NCBI RefSeq assembly: GCF_029227915.1
Contig: NC_079878.1
Span: 6,510,001 to 6,574,000 of the forward strand
DNA: 64,000 nt
Source of the DNA: Hydractinia symbiolongicarpus
Taxonomy: Eukaryota > Cnidaria > Hydrozoa > Anthoathecata > Hydractiniidae
Direction: 5' to 3'
Shown: piece by piece, positions 1 to 15,400 of the stretch
Layout of the letters: each line of letters opens with the position of its first letter
Position numbering within the stretch: the first letter of the stretch is position 1
The notes under the pieces: model-generated
What the model saw: the letters and a program-made list of their open reading frames with translations, nothing else
Told to the model about the DNA's origin: nothing
The model's database searches: none
Program-made: the position numbers and the translations under genes

Positions 1-450
1 TAGACATAAGTTTTATTGAAAGATGTTGTTCCATTTTATTTTACCTGCAGAAAGTGATATTTTCTTTCAAAATCCTTAAACGGGAGCATTGCTAATAAAC
101 AGGCCCCCCTATTTATTAGCAACGGTATTTTGTTGTAATTTGAAAAAACCTGCTAAATGGGAGGGGTGTTAATTCGGCGATTCATTTGACGTCATAACAA
201 TTTTTTTGGAGGTGAAAAGTTTCCGTATTTTAGGTAAAGAGAGTGCAGAGCTAGACACATTTTGGAGTTTTAAGAACAATGTTAGGAAGATTAGGCAAAG
301 ATAATTTTTTGGAGCAAAATCTAAGCATCATTTACAGACAGATTTTTATTGTGGTTACCTTTTGTTAGCTAATTATTCTTTCATTTCCACATTTTTTAGC
401 ATTCTTCCCCCTACGAACAAGAATTGTTTTCACCCTGCAAATTTTTAAAA
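1..450. other. Region upstream of ARMC8, no gene seen
   Basis: No coding segment is recognised here. It precedes the proposed ARMC8 start and so probably contains its promoter and 5' UTR. No clear TATA box or other core element was identified. Confidence 0.4.
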
Positions 451-3400
451 ATGGCGGATGTAGCACAAATGCTATTTGTCAATTAAGTAAAATGTCAATC
501 ATCACTGTAATGCCAGTCTGAGAGACAGAAAGAGTTCAGATGAGCTAAGAAGCAGGCTAAGTCTCTGTAGAATTAAAGATGTTATCCAGATAAGAAGATT
601 GAATTGGCTGGGGCACTTGGAAAGAATGGAGGAGGATAATTGGGTAAGAAAGTGTAGAGACTTGATAGTTCCTGGGGCAAAGCCCAGAGGCAGACCGAGA
701 AAGACTTGGCAGGAGGTTATAAGAACAGACTTGATAGAGAGGAAGTTGAGTTTAGATCTAACACAGTCTAGATCAGATTGGAAGAGGGTCATTAATATAC
801 CCCGTCCAACCCATGCTAGCATGGAAAACGGACGTTAAGCCGAGAATGATGATGATGATGATGATGATCACTATGGCAACAAAGCTAAACCGAATCGCCA
901 AATAAATCGAAATAGGTGGTAATTTTTTTCAAAAACGCCCCCTCCCACTCCCCCTACAATTGGCTACCGAAGAGTAACTATATATCTCTGCTTTGTATTC
1001 ATAGATATAATAACATACTTCTGGTAAATAATGGACTGTTAAAAATTCTTTCACTTTTGCATCCGTATAGCGAAAAGAGACAAATGGAACTGTGAGTCAG
1101 GTTGATAATGAACAACAAAAATTATGTAGAAGAGAAGTCTATTAACATCGACAGAAAAGTATAAAAATTCATTCGCTGGAAAAATAAATAAAAATCAACT
1201 TACTTATGTTACTAACCAATACAATACAAAAACCAATGTGTAGTTCAGATATAAATTTTTTTGCAGAAATAAACTTAGGCATACAATATTCTTAATTTAC
1301 TTGCTGCTTTTCGAATATTTTAGACTGAAGAACCAATGCAAATTGAAGATGGTAATTATATGGAATTGCTAGGTTCAGAGGATAATGATGAGAGATATCA
1401 GGCAATTAGGTGAAATGTTTTTTTGATTTTATAATATAATCGTACCTGCATGGGGTAGATTTTAGTGTATTAAATTTGGCAACCACAAATTCTTGTTGAT
1501 TTGAAAGATTTCACTTATAAATAATGTGTATTTCACTATTATTGCAGTAACAACTGCATGCATGATATATAGGCATCTGCAGTCATTGACATCAAAAAAT
1601 TGTGTGTAAGCCCAAAGTTTTCTTTACCGATTTTTCAGACCTATGGAGAGGTCCAGCCATGTATATCCCAACAACTTTTAAAAGGCCCTTTTGTAAGGAA
1701 TATAGGGAAAAATTGTATGTAGGTGCACAATGCTTCTCTCCAGTTATCATTGCACGTAATTATAGTATTTACCATTTCTTCAACATCTGGTACAATATTT
1801 AAGTTCTGGCACATGCCCTATGATTTATTGTTTACTTAAAAAAATAAAAAAGGAAAAAGGTTTCTTTAACCCTTCAAGTAAGTCACTACTTTATGCTAAG
1901 GATGCACACTACCAATTTCTGCTTTATGCTAAAGATGTACAAAATAAGGATGTCTGAAGTCTGTACAATGCCTTAGAAAATTGGTAAGCAAACAGTTGCA
2001 TAATTGTTCCTTGCAAGTTGTTTTTAAGTTGTCTTTGAGATTGTGTGTCGTGTTTTGTTTTAGGGATAAACATCCCAAGATCACTGCTTTCTACTGACAT
2101 AATTTTACTGTTCTTAATTCAAACTATAATAATTATGTATTGGAAGTTAAGGAGAACTTATTTATACAGAAATTGAGACCTCCACTCAATAGGAATATCA
2201 TGTCAGAACCATTATATTTGCTAAATTGAACAAATTATAGTATACTTATTATCATGGGAATTTCAATATTTTGTGTATTTCAATTTACTTGAAATTTGTA
2301 CATTTATTTGTAATCATGGCTTGTCTATGATCTGAAAGCTTAAAATTGCAAGTCATATTATGTTGTTAATATTTTTATTCGCCTCAGATATGTCATGAAA
2401 ATAATGTTCAAATAATTTCTTTATTGTTTTTAGGAACATTCGAAATTTGCTTATTGGCATGAAGTCAAGAAAAACTCGTTTTGTAGAAAATGGTTTAATT
2501 GAAAAGTAAGATTATTGGGCAACACAAATAAAGTTTATAGAAATACATTTTTTAACTGCAGGACCCACAATTTTACTAATTCAGCTAACGAGCTGAAGAA
2601 CTTCTGGTCTACTGGAACTTCTGGACTTTTGCAGAATTACTATTAAACACCATTAAACACACAATGTTTTATGGGTTTATGGTAATTAATTCATTTTCAT
2701 ATTAGGATTACTGTTTAAAATTAATTCACTTCCACCATGAAGTTAAAAAATACCACAGCAAAATTTCAGTGTTCAAATTTACTCCTTTATATGTTTCATC
2801 AAAATAGACAATGAATGAAATTACAACTTATCTATTAAAAACAAATTAAATTACTTTGTCTCCTCTCTTTCTTTTCTCCAAGAGGCTGCTAAGCCTCCAG
2901 TGTGTGGCATTTACTTTTTTAAACTTTGATTTTTTAATATTTTTAATGATTTCAAATGTAGATGTAAATGGAATGTAGATGTAAATAGTGCTGTTCTTGC
3001 AGCTGGAACATTTTTTCTTTTTTTGTAGTGCTGCTTATAATTTGGTAAATCCAATGTGCCTTCTGGCCGTGCTTGATATTGGTTAAATTTTTATGTTGGT
3101 GTGGGGAAAAAATAAATGATAAAATAATTTTTTAAAGCAATAAATTTTTTTAATTTAGTAAGGTATGCTTTTAAGTAAAAAAAAAGTTATGGCATACTTG
3201 CTTAATTTTTAATGGTTTAAAAAGTTTTTTTGCATAATCACATGTTTAATTTCTTTTTTTTTTGTTTTTAAAGGTTGTTAGAGCTTATGATTGAAGAAGA
3301 CACAACTGTTGAGTTTGCAGTTGAAGCTGCGGTTGTACTTGGAACAATAGCGCGAGGTTAAACTTTTTTTCTGTTTACTCATTTTAATCACAACCCTTTG

Positions 3401-6400
3401 TTTTTACAGCTTTGCTTATTTGAGTTATTGTGCTCATTTTTCTACTAAATATTATTGTCATTTCTTAAATATTTTTCTAGGAGGTCCAGATAACTTGATG
3501 CGTATTTTAGATTCACAAGCTTTGCCAATCCTTTGTAAAGGTAATAGCACAAGAATAACCTTTTTATTTAGTGACTTACGCGGTATAAGAAAATATAGAA
3601 ATATATAACACAACCAGCAGAGATAAAGGGTTCATGGCCAAGTCGTCAGGAAATTTGTTGCATGCTCATGAAATTAGAGTGCATTTTAAAGTCCAGTGTT
3701 CTCCATTTTGTTTTATATTATTATAAAGCTGTGTTGTTGTTTTCTTCACAAGGTTGTGAAACTCAGGTTAGCGAGAATAGCTTCTTGCACAGCCTAATTG
3801 TTAGAAAAATAATAGTATTTTAATACTAAGTTAGTAAAAGCCACTTTTTTTCTTATCTTTTGATAACTACTATGAACTTTTAGTTACAGTAAAGATCTAT
3901 TTTTATAGTTTCTCGTTTCTAATGACACTCCCCTTCTTTCAACACATTTTAAGTGTCTATTGTGCCTAAACTATATTTAGAAAAATTGAACGCTTATTTC
4001 CTATGCCATCCACTTTCGGTTCACTTTAGTTATTTCAATTTTGCCTTGTATACTTTTTTCAGTTACCTAAGGAATTATGCGCTTCTTATGATTTAATGTC
4101 AATATTTTTAAATTTGGGTGTCATAGTTTTTCCAATAAATTATCGGTACTGTCTTCTAACACAATAATTAGAATTGTGTTTACCATCTATGCCATGGATA
4201 AAACTTTATCTTGCAAGGCATGGTCGGGAAAAGGCTAGGAATTAAATTTTATTTGTTCAATATGTGATTTGTGTACGAATCTCTGTTTTTTTTTTAATTT
4301 ACCTTGTATTTATTAGGACTTCAATATTGTTATTGATTCATGTTAGGGATATGCCACAATGATGACCGTCTTGTTCAAGCCTGCTTACGTTCATTGCGCA
4401 TATGTTACATGTCAAATCATTTACCTTCTGATTTGATATTTGAAGATGCAAACATTATAACCAATCTTGTAGAACTTCTGTTGAAATCTTCACAAAGTGC
4501 TGAATATGTAGCCAACATTTTACAACGTTCTTGCAAGGTATCATAATATCTATTGCTGTATTAAAAATATCAATACAGAAACATCTGCTCAAGGTGTATC
4601 TCCTCTCTATCGATAATGAGAAATCTTTATATTTTACATTTTGTCATATAGCAAAACATTTGAGTTCCACTTTACACAAAACAAAGTTGTGAATGCATAT
4701 TTTTCAAATACACTGTCTGATATTTGTCGTGAATAGCAGCTTTTAATCCACTAGGGACTTAATTTCTCTACCAGAGAAACCTTTCTAAACCACTAAAGAA
4801 AATCACTTTTCTGATTAAATATTTTGAAAACTTATTAGCTTTCCGTTCTCTTTTATAGTGTGTGTATTCGGTGAACAATTCTAAAACAAAATCATTATTT
4901 TAACCAGTTTGTACAGTTTAAATATTGCATTTTGCTTAACAGACTGCAGCTGATCAGTCCATGCTGTACGATGCAAACATTATCCCTGCACTAGCACATT
5001 GGCTCACACACAAGAAGAATTTAGTACTAGTTCCAGTGCTCGGATGTTTATCAGCACTTGTACACTGCAACGAAGTTATAGCAAACAAGTTGGTACAATG
5101 TAGGTTTGATTTTCTAATCAGCAACCAAATATTGTGAAATACATATGTAAGATGTTGCTAAAACAATTTAGTCTTCAGTGAGGCTCTCCTAATGTACTTT
5201 TTTTTTCTAACTACAAAGTACTTGATTAATATTTTTAATGTTTTTATAAAAGACAACGGACAAATAAAGGTTATTATTATTATTATTCCGTGTATTTATA
5301 CAGGATAGTCACTTTAATTTTGGGAACACTGTTATCAATGGGGGTACTGTGTTCTGAATGTATACATTTAGTATACACCGATAATGGGTTTGGGTTGACC
5401 ATTGCTAAATATGCCTGCGCTGACGAGTGAACCACAGACCTTGTTACAAACAAAGCAAACTCAGTAATCACAAGGCTGCACACTGTATATTGCTTCTGTT
5501 TTGCTGCATCAGCTAAAGATTGGGAATTTTCTTTCTAAAAACGAGCTTATAGCCTTCCAGTTACTCAAGCCTAAACTGTTTGAAAGTTATTTCAACTGTT
5601 TTGTTAAAAGCTGTCATATTTTTAGCATGTGCAAAGTTTTCAAATTATAAAGCAACCTGTATTTTGAAAAAATAATCTACTTATGTTGAAAGCAAGGATA
5701 TAAATGAGTTTTTTTACATCCTGTAGTGTAGTCACTCCAAGTGTGCCTTTGTCAAGACACTAATGTTGTGAAATTATTTTAATTTTACAGGTCAATTTTC
5801 TGGATTAAATGTAAAAGAAGAGCTTGTCAGGTTGATATCACGTGACAAACCTGATGAGATCCAATTAGAAGCGGCTATATGGTAGGTTTTGGTTGCGCAG
5901 TAAAAGTTTGTATGTGGACCAATATTTTACAAAATATTCAAACTGAAGGTATCAATTTATATTATTTTGAGTATAGCAAATGAAAGAGTTTGGCTACATT
6001 TTGTTTTGGTAAAATTAATGAAAAGCGAAATTCTACTAGCTTTTTTTTCGTTGTGAGAAAGTGAATTATTTTTGTTCTTACCTATATGAAGGAAGTTTTA
6101 ATGGATGCGCCTAAAACTGATTTTATGTTATGGCAATAATATAACAAGTATAAACCTGCTACAATGTGTCAAACACCGTTCCTAGCAAAAATTTTAAAAT
6201 AAATAAAAAATAACAAATAAGCTAAGTAAGTTCTGCACTTTGACTCTATCACAAATGGTAACGTTAACTGCATGCATTGTAAAGTTTGAGCTAAAGCACT
6301 CTCAAAATTAAAAGGAAACAGGTATTCCGCAATCTCATTAACTAGGTTGTTCTTGTAGCTTATAATTGCAAGACATGCGTGCTTTTGGGTATAATTGATT

Positions 6401-9400
6401 AAGTGTATTTTAAGTAAGTACACTATTTGGAAGAAATAAGCAAACATAAAACTTTTCTAGTGAAATAATTTTTAACATTCAACATTGACTGCTAAAATCT
6501 TTTGTTAATAAAAAGTGAACTGTATTATTATTTTATCTGTGTGTAAAAATTTGCCTTGTAGAAATTTATTTCCCTTTTCTGTTGCAACTATAACTAACTT
6601 CATTATGTAACGTTTTAGTTTAACAAAGATTCTACGTGCTGTCTCCATTAAAAATGGGTTTGAACAGTTGGAACAAAAGGTGAATTATTTAAATGCTAAA
6701 GAATTTTTGGTTTTTCTTTAATTTTTGAACGTGGTGAGGGTCAACCAAATGTAATTTTGGCAGACAAATGTTCGATACTAGAAACTGTGAAGTCTTTCAC
6801 TGATATCAGTTGTTTTTCAATTTTATCTTATCTGTGATTTTTGCTTTTCTTTACTATTTTTATAGACTTTTATAACTTTCATAGTTTATTATTTGTTTGT
6901 TTTTCCATTGCTTTTATTGTCTTTCTATATTGTTGTTTTTTTTCCACATTTTGTCGCTTTTTTGTTATTTCTACATTATTTGTAGGTTTTCATGCTTGAT
7001 TACAGTTCTTGTACTTTAACTCCATTTTTTTACTAATTTTCTACTTTGCTAAATAAAGCATTCTCAATTCTTTATCAAAGAAGAGCAGAAAATCTCAAAA
7101 ACAAACCTTTTTATTTTTATTTCCATTCACAGGCGTAAAAGACGAGAGGTTTAAGGCTATATACAAAGTTGGTGGTACTAAAGTAACATAATTTTTGTAT
7201 AGATACTTACAGTGCTGGTTCGCATGTGTCATAAGGAAAAACCATTACGAATTCGAATTGCTGGTGCTAATGGACTAGGTATGTACGCATACAATACAAA
7301 GTGTTTTTGTTTGCTTTATTTCCCGTATTTGATTGCACAACATTAACAAGCAGTTGGTTATAGTTGGTTAAGTTGCTCTAACAACTTCCTAATTTATCGC
7401 TAGATGATTCTCTGAAGTTCTTCTTAATACTCTTTTATAGCTGTGAGTTTGTCAACATAATTGTTCGTCAGTATATTGAAATAACATTCTCCTTTGGAAT
7501 CCTTCTTTCCATTAATTTTTTTTATCTCACTTTAGCATGTTTAATCGAAGATGATAATGAACTTCAAGCAATCGCAGCCATATCTAATCACCTCATAAAA
7601 AATGTATCTCTATATTTCAAGCAGTTTGAGCATTTAGATAAAGAAAGCGCAGAGAAAATGAAAGAGGTATAATATTATCACTTTTAGCATGAACAGTACT
7701 TCATGTTCTTACGCGTATATTAAAATAATATAGAAATTTAAAAAGTTATGAAAAAGATTTTTTTCCACAGTCTTTTCCATTTATTTGAAAAATATTAATT
7801 AGGTTCAGCCTACTCTAAGTTTTTTTTACAAAAGACGCGTTTTCCATCTTACTGCAACCCAATAAAGCTAAGTGACTTGAAAATTTGAATTTCCAACATT
7901 TTATACAAAATAAAATACGTATGCATAATCTCATAATAACTCCTTGTGTTTGCAGTCTTTTAAATACTTTATATAGTTTACAATACAAATAAACATTTGC
8001 CAATGCTATTCTAGGTTCTTTCTTATTTATACCTAGGGAAAAAAAACCTTGAATGCTTTTGATGTGTTAACTATAAACCTGATGAATTGTTAAAATCTTT
8101 ATCTTAAGATTTCGTTTTTATGTGCTGCAGTTTCTTCGATGATTGTCATGAATATGTTTTTCTCATATAGAGTGGATTGAAATTATTTGCTGCTTTATCA
8201 GCTAATGATGAAAAAATCCGAAAACGGGTGAGTTCTTAGAATCACATACCTTAGCGTCGAAAAGTGACTAGTTAGGAGGGTTGGTGACTCAAGTTTTCCT
8301 CAGCTAAAAGTTACCTTCGACTAACTTAATCCCAACTGCTAATTTTTCTCCAAGTAACTTTGACTAAAAATCTATGGCTACCTTTACAACCAGGATATCT
8401 AGCACTGAAATGTTACTACATGCATGGGCTTATATACTTGTTTGTACTTACACGTACCATGTTCAATACACACATGCCATGTTTGACTTAGATATGTGTT
8501 ATTAAACTTATGTAGACCATGCCAGGATTTGCATATGCACATTTATTTATCCACATTAAAAAAATGAATTTTACACTTCGTGGTTGTCGGACAGGGGACG
8601 TTTGCACATTCCTCGGATATTTCCTTTCAGTGTTGTAAAGACTCCTAAAAAGTGCGATACGAAAAATTTTTGCTAGCGAGAGAGAAAAATTTCCATAATT
8701 TAAGAATAAATAGGAGCAGTTACCAGATGCAGTTTTTGTATTTAAAAGCATAATTCTTAATTTATCCCTTTTAAATAAATGTCCATGGGCATCATTTATT
8801 TTCGGCAGTATAGTCCTGGCTTTAATTAAGCTATGGTCTTAATAAATGTTTTTCCTTGACCATTTATTAAAGCACAGGAAATTAAGTGTTCTTGTAATCA
8901 GTCATATCATATTGGTACCTTTTTATGGCAGTTATGAGGTATCTATTTTATGACTAATATTTGCCAAATGCACACGCCCAACCTAACACCTAACCAGATT
9001 GGCAGTGCGTTGTAAAGGACTGGCCAGCTAGATTGCATATTGACGTGACTTAGTTGTATTGTGGAGTAGTTTTTGTAATGTTTGGCATATGATGTGGAAT
9101 ATTAAACGTCCATGATTCTCTGCTTGTCGCAAAGAGGGGTTTATACCTTGTTTTATTAGACACATTATTTAGTTCTTGTCTCAGTTAGTTATTCTCTTAT
9201 AATTGTGCATAGTTCTTCATTGTAGATTGTTGACAGTACTCCAGACTTGATCCCAAGTATTCACGAAGCAGTTAATCAACAGCTAAATATTTCACTACAA
9301 ATATCTGCATTGCAATGTTTATTAAGTTTATCACGTTCTGTGCATCAATTACGTACTACTTTTCAAGATGTCAAGTTGTGGGAGCCAGTCATCACAGCGT

Positions 9401-12400
9401 TGAAGTCAAGTATTTCAGATGATATTATAAGCGTTGCATCGTCGGTGTTGTGCAATCTGTTGCTGCATTTTTCACCTTGCAAAGAGGTATATTATTTGTG
9501 GATGAGATCTTTGTTTGTCAGGCCAATCTATTTGTATACTTTTTTCTATATGACAACTCCAGCCCGGCAAACTGAGCTGAAAAAATTTAATTTTTTATGA
9601 TTACAACGAAATATAATTGTTTCTGAGAACAACAAGTTATAACTGCTCGTGAAAAAAGACAAAATGGAATTATTTGCGAGAACAACAAAATATAATTGTT
9701 TGTGTGAACAACAGAATATAATTGTTTGTGTGAACAACAAAATATAATTGTTTGTGTGAACAACAAAATATAATTGTTTGTGTGAACAACAAAATATAAT
9801 TGTTTGCAAGAACGACAAAATATAATTGTTTGTGAGAACAACAAAATATAATTGTTTGCAAGAACGACAAAATATAATTGTTTGTGAGAACAACAAAATA
9901 TAATTGTTTGCAAGAACGACAAAATATAATTGTTTGTGAGAACAACAAAATATAGTTGTTTTTGAGAACAACAAAATATAGTTGTTTGTGAGAACAACAA
10001 AATATATTCGTTTTTGAGAACAACAAAATATAGTTGTTTGTGTGAACAACAAAATATAGTTGTTTGTGAGAACAACAAAATATAGTTGTTTGTGAGAACA
10101 ACAAAATATAGTTGTTTGTGAGAACAACAAAATATAGTTGTTTGTGAGAACAACAAAATATAATTGTTTGTGAGAACAACAAAATATAGTTGTTTGTGAG
10201 AACAACAAAATATAATTGTTTGCAAGAACGACAAAATATAATTGTTTGTGAGAACAACAAAATATAGTTGTTTTTGAGAACAACAAAATATAGTTGTTTG
10301 TGAGAACAACAAAATATATTCGTTTTTGAGAACAACAAAATATAGTTGTTTGTGTGAACAACAAAATATAGTTGTTTGTGAGAACAACAAAATATAGTTG
10401 TTTGTGAGAACAACAAAATATAGTTGTTTGTGAGAACAACAAAATATAGTTGTTTGTGAGAACAACAAAATATAATTGTTTGTGAGAACAACAAAATATA
10501 GTTGTTTGTGAGAACAACAAAATATAGTTGTTTGTGAGAACAACAAAATATAGTTGTTTTTTAGAACAACAAAATATAGTTGTTTGTGAGAACAACAAAA
10601 TATAGTTGTTTTTTAGAACAACAAAATATAGTTGTTTGTGAGAACAACAAAATAGAATTGTTTGTGAGAACAACAAAATATAGTTGTTTGTGAGAACAAC
10701 AAAATATAGTTGTTTGTGAGAACAACAAAATATAGTTGTTTGTGAGAACAACAAAATATAGTTGTTTTTGAGAACAAAAAAATATAGTTGTTTGTGAGAA
10801 CAACAAAATATATTCGTTTTTGAGAACAACAAAATATAGTTGTTTTTGAGAACAAAAAAATATAGTTGTTTGTGAGAACAACAAAATATAGTTGTTTTTT
10901 AGAACAACAAAATATAGTTGTTTGTGAGAACAACAAAATATAGTTGTTTTTTAGAACAACAAAATATAGTTGTTTGTGAGAACAACAAAATAGAATTGTT
11001 TGTGAGAACAACAAAATATAGTTGTTTGTGAGAACAACAAAATATAGTTGTTTGTGAGAACAACAAAATATAGTTGTTTGTGAGAACAACAAAATATAGT
11101 TGTTTGTGAGAACAACAAAATATGGTTGTTTGTGAGAACAACAAAATATAGTTGTTTTTTAGAACAACAAAATATAGTTGTTTGTGAGAACAACAAAATA
11201 TAGTTGTTTGGTTATTACAGGCTGTTGAGTGATTTTTTACTTACTACTATATTAATAACAAACTTGAAATGTATTTCCTTTTTATTCCTCTTGTTCGTTT
11301 GTTTATTTTGTTTAAAAATAAATTATAAATCTACATTCCATTTTTTAATTGTTCTATGCTAACTATAACGAGAAATGCAGGATATGCGTTTGAAAGTTAA
11401 AAAATAAAAACTCATAAAGCAAAGTAAATATTTGACTTTTTAGTAAATATTAAAATTTTAAACGAATCATCTATTTGTTTTTATACCTTCGCTACTTAGT
11501 ATTTTTAAAAAATATTTTTCATCCGTCACATTTACATGAAAAGTGATGTTAGGTTTGGTTTCTTTAAACACAGCTCTTATAATGTAAACAGACTTAAATA
11601 GTACATATTAAGAACAATAACTCCCGCTGAAAATTAATTTAAATGGTTCACGTCTTTTTCTTTCAGTTCTTCCCACGTGGGAACATGACAAGGGGTACAA
11701 CCCCTACATTCTTCGTAGGTGCCATATGGCTTTAGTGGCAGTGAAGTGTTAGTGAGTTTGGATGACGAGTTAATCGATTATTTCCACCCCCACGTTAAAT
11801 AAAATGGAATCATTGTCTTCCTAATGGAATAAAATTTACTTTTTGTCCGCATTTAAGTTTATTTTGTCTACTTTATAAAGAAATAATCTTCTTAGGAGGA
11901 ATAATGCACCTTTCCGTTCACGATTTGTCTATGTTTCATGTTTTGCAAGATATTGTTATTCTTATTTGACCACAAGTAGCCAAAAGCCCATAAAAGTTTT
12001 AAGTATGACATCCATTTTGTTTGTTTTGAAGGCGTTGGTTGATTATGGTGCTTTGGACGTCTTAGTTACGTTAATAAAGAGGAAAGAAGTTCCTTTCAGA
12101 GTGAACGGTGTATGGGGTTTGATGGTAAGTTAAAAACTGGCCTACAATCCCTAATTTTGTGTTAGAAAACAAGACGTTACAATGCCTAGTCTAAAGGCGA
12201 GCGTTAGGATTTTTTGTGCTGATCTTAAATTGTTTTTATTTTCCCGAAGACATTCTATAGCAAATTTTAAGCCGTTTATCGTAACAATTTCAAAAGTGGG
12301 CGTGTGTATAGTGCTCATTTAAGTTTATTAGCAATGTATTTTTTTTTTATTTAGAACCTAGCATATGACGCCAATGATTCTCTAAAAAATAAAATTATTG

Positions 12401-15400
12401 AAGTAGCTGGTATTCACCAAATATTAAGGTTGGTGTACATGTGTCACTTTTTACACGTCAACATTGTTAGGCCCAGTCTCTATATTGCGGTGTGGCTTTG
12501 TTAGTGTCAATTTTTTTTGTTTTGGAAGTTTTAAACAACATTCCTGATATAAGAGTATAAGAGCTTGTGCACCCACATGGATTTATTATAATAAAAAAAT
12601 ATATAACTGGTCAAAACCGCGCCAAAAACCAAAAAGGCTAGATTCCGATCGACCGCGTTTTCTGCTATAACGCAAAAGCTTACGATTTTTTTTGTTGGCG
12701 TATGCGATTGGAAACGATCCTTCATACTTTAATTAACTACTGTTTTTTAATTTTTGTAAACATTCCGTCTTATTTTACTTATCCTTTTTTTAATACGATT
12801 GCGGATTTAAAGTTTAATGTAATGTCGTTAGATCATCCAGCGATTCGTTTCAGCTGTGGAGAAGATTTAGCTATCTCCGTCGCAGAGCTTATGAGTTGTT
12901 TATTTTTTTAGTTTACTCAGCGATGCGCATGTTGATGTTGCTGTTAAAGCACTTGGAATATTACGAAACCTTGTTACTGAAAAAGAGGTAAGCTGCGTCA
13001 ATACAACACGCCATCACAACAATCTGGTACTTTTAAACGTTTTGCCAAACCTTCACAATGTTGGCACTCCTTCGTGTCGTTTTTCTTAGTCTTCCATGGT
13101 ACACTTCAAGCTTCTTGACCTGGCAAAATAGACATGTCTATTTTTTAATTTTCTTTTTGGCAATGCAGTTGAAAAAAATACATTCAACTACAAAACACAC
13201 GCCTTGTCTTAAGCGCCTCCTTTAAAAACTTTAATACTAAAATCTTTTGAGAAATCCGAAATGATTGGTTAAAGGCGGGACAAGGTTAATCATACGAACT
13301 TTTTTTTAATGATATCATTAAAGGGTGTCGTCTTTAAGAAGTTTTTTTTATACTCGTACTAAAATATGCTCGTTAGGAAAGTATTCGGAAAGTTAGTTCG
13401 AATGAGAACTTTCATAACAGCTGTACGTGGTGTATGCGCTCGTTGTACAGTCATGATTGTTTATACCAGATCGGTATCCTCCTGATATATTTCTATAAAC
13501 ATACCACGTTTGCAGATTTTTGCTGTTAGAAGAGCCAGTGTATATTTGACAGCTGTTAATGACACTGAAATAAGTATCTTATCTATTAATAAGGAATTCT
13601 TCTTTTGTTTACATTCTCACATAGATATTTTTATCCCAAAATTTTATGGTTTCGTTTTACAAGTTTAATCTGTTATAATCTAAGACTCTGTCAAAAGCAA
13701 AACAAAAAAAATTTGAGTTCAGTGGACGACAAATTTTTACTCACGTTAAATGCTATTCCACATTTTAACAAAACACAGAAATATAAGCTCCAAACTTTTG
13801 GTGTGTGTAATCAAGACGTATATATCTTGCCTCGTTTATTTTATTCCATCTCATTTGTGCAAAATATGTAAACCCATTCGGCCGAAGTAACATCGTTACA
13901 GAAAAGAAAACCGTAGAATTAAAATTATTTTTATTCAGGAAGTATTTTCACACATTTTAAGTGTAGATTATTGTTTCCCCATCCTTCAATAAAGAGCTGT
14001 GGATAGCCTATTCTCCATTTATTTTATGACGAACTCAGCCTTCCTATTACAGATGCCATTAAAAAATTTCAGAAGTCAGTTGGAAAGTTTTAGATTCCAT
14101 GATATTGTTCTGCAATTTACTCTCCGACACATTGTTCTGTAATTTTTTCAACGACTCATCTTGTTGTTTTTAGCACGATATTGATAACCTAATGAAGAAT
14201 TATGGTGAAAATATCATTAATTCGATAAAGCCTATTGTGTTGGACTACAACGCGAACGAAAAGTTAAAAGAGCAAGTAAGTCGGGTATCTTTCTGCTTTC
14301 CTTACTTAGGTAATCCTTATTTTCATTCGACCTTTAAAGTTTCTATTCCTATTACAAAATAATTTTTAGGTTAATTTTTGAGGTTAAGTATAAGGTTAAA
14401 TAGTCATCTCATTACGTTGATTCATCAGTGTGGAATTTTAAAATAATTAGCCTAATTTATGAGCAGGATTTCCGAGCATAGAAATATGTTTATTTTGTTT
14501 ATTGATTACAGTGGTCCCAGCCGACATAAAATCATAAAATTAGCATAAAATTAGCATAAAATTGATTTGTTGGCATGGAAAATCATAATTTTTGTACATG
14601 TGTTCTCCAAAATTTTGTTTACGCAGTGATAGTGATTGATTAAACACCGTCCAGAGTGGGGAAAAAGCTAACCTTGGCTCAGTTTTGTTAAAAAGGATAA
14701 ATTTTCAGCTTATTGTAAAATTTGTGTTAAAGCATTCAAAATTGACAACAGTGGGTTATCTCAAGTAAAATCACATGCAAAGTGTCATGCATCTGGGTCA
14801 AAAAAAGATCTTATCAACCAGAGGGCATTTACAATTAGTTCCGAAGATGGCAAGTTTAGTCTTAGTCAAGGCAGTTTTTTCCTAAGCCAAGAAAATTTAG
14901 TAACGAAGGCAGAAATGTTACAAGCTTTGCAGATAGTTGATAAAAACCAGAAACAAATTTAAGAGAGAAACCCTTAGACTTGATTGATTTAACCCATTGT
15001 TTAGCAATGAACCTTGGTGTATAGACTGTCAAAGCAAATTCAAAGCACTTTTTATGTGTTTACCCAGTTTTCAAAGGGTTATCCAGTTTTTGTAGGAGAT
15101 TTGTCAAATCTGTGAGAAATTAGTAAGGCCCATTGAATCATGCGGTTATTAAAATTAGGCATTGGCATAAAATTAGCTCAATTTTCATAAAAAAAGGCAT
15201 GAAATTAGAAGTGAAGGGCATAATATAGCATAAAATAGGGTGTAAATTGGCATAAAATCATAAATAAAATCTGTGGTTTTGCACTGGGACTGTGATTATT
15301 TTCGTGTCTTCACATCAAACCTGAATTTGTTTTTCAGGTATTATGTTTGCTGTCAAATATCTCGAACGGTACTTTTGCAAAAGATGTCATCATGGCTGAT

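Noticed and set aside
160-910. Inverted ggcgattc-containing blocks on both sides of LINE copy 1
   Set aside because: The match is only about 8-12 bp with many mismatches; too weak to claim a nested element.
9546-11196. Several long minus-strand open frames (up to 428 codons)
   Set aside because: They are produced by the stop-free 26-bp minisatellite inside an ARMC8 intron; there is no start context, domain or splice support.
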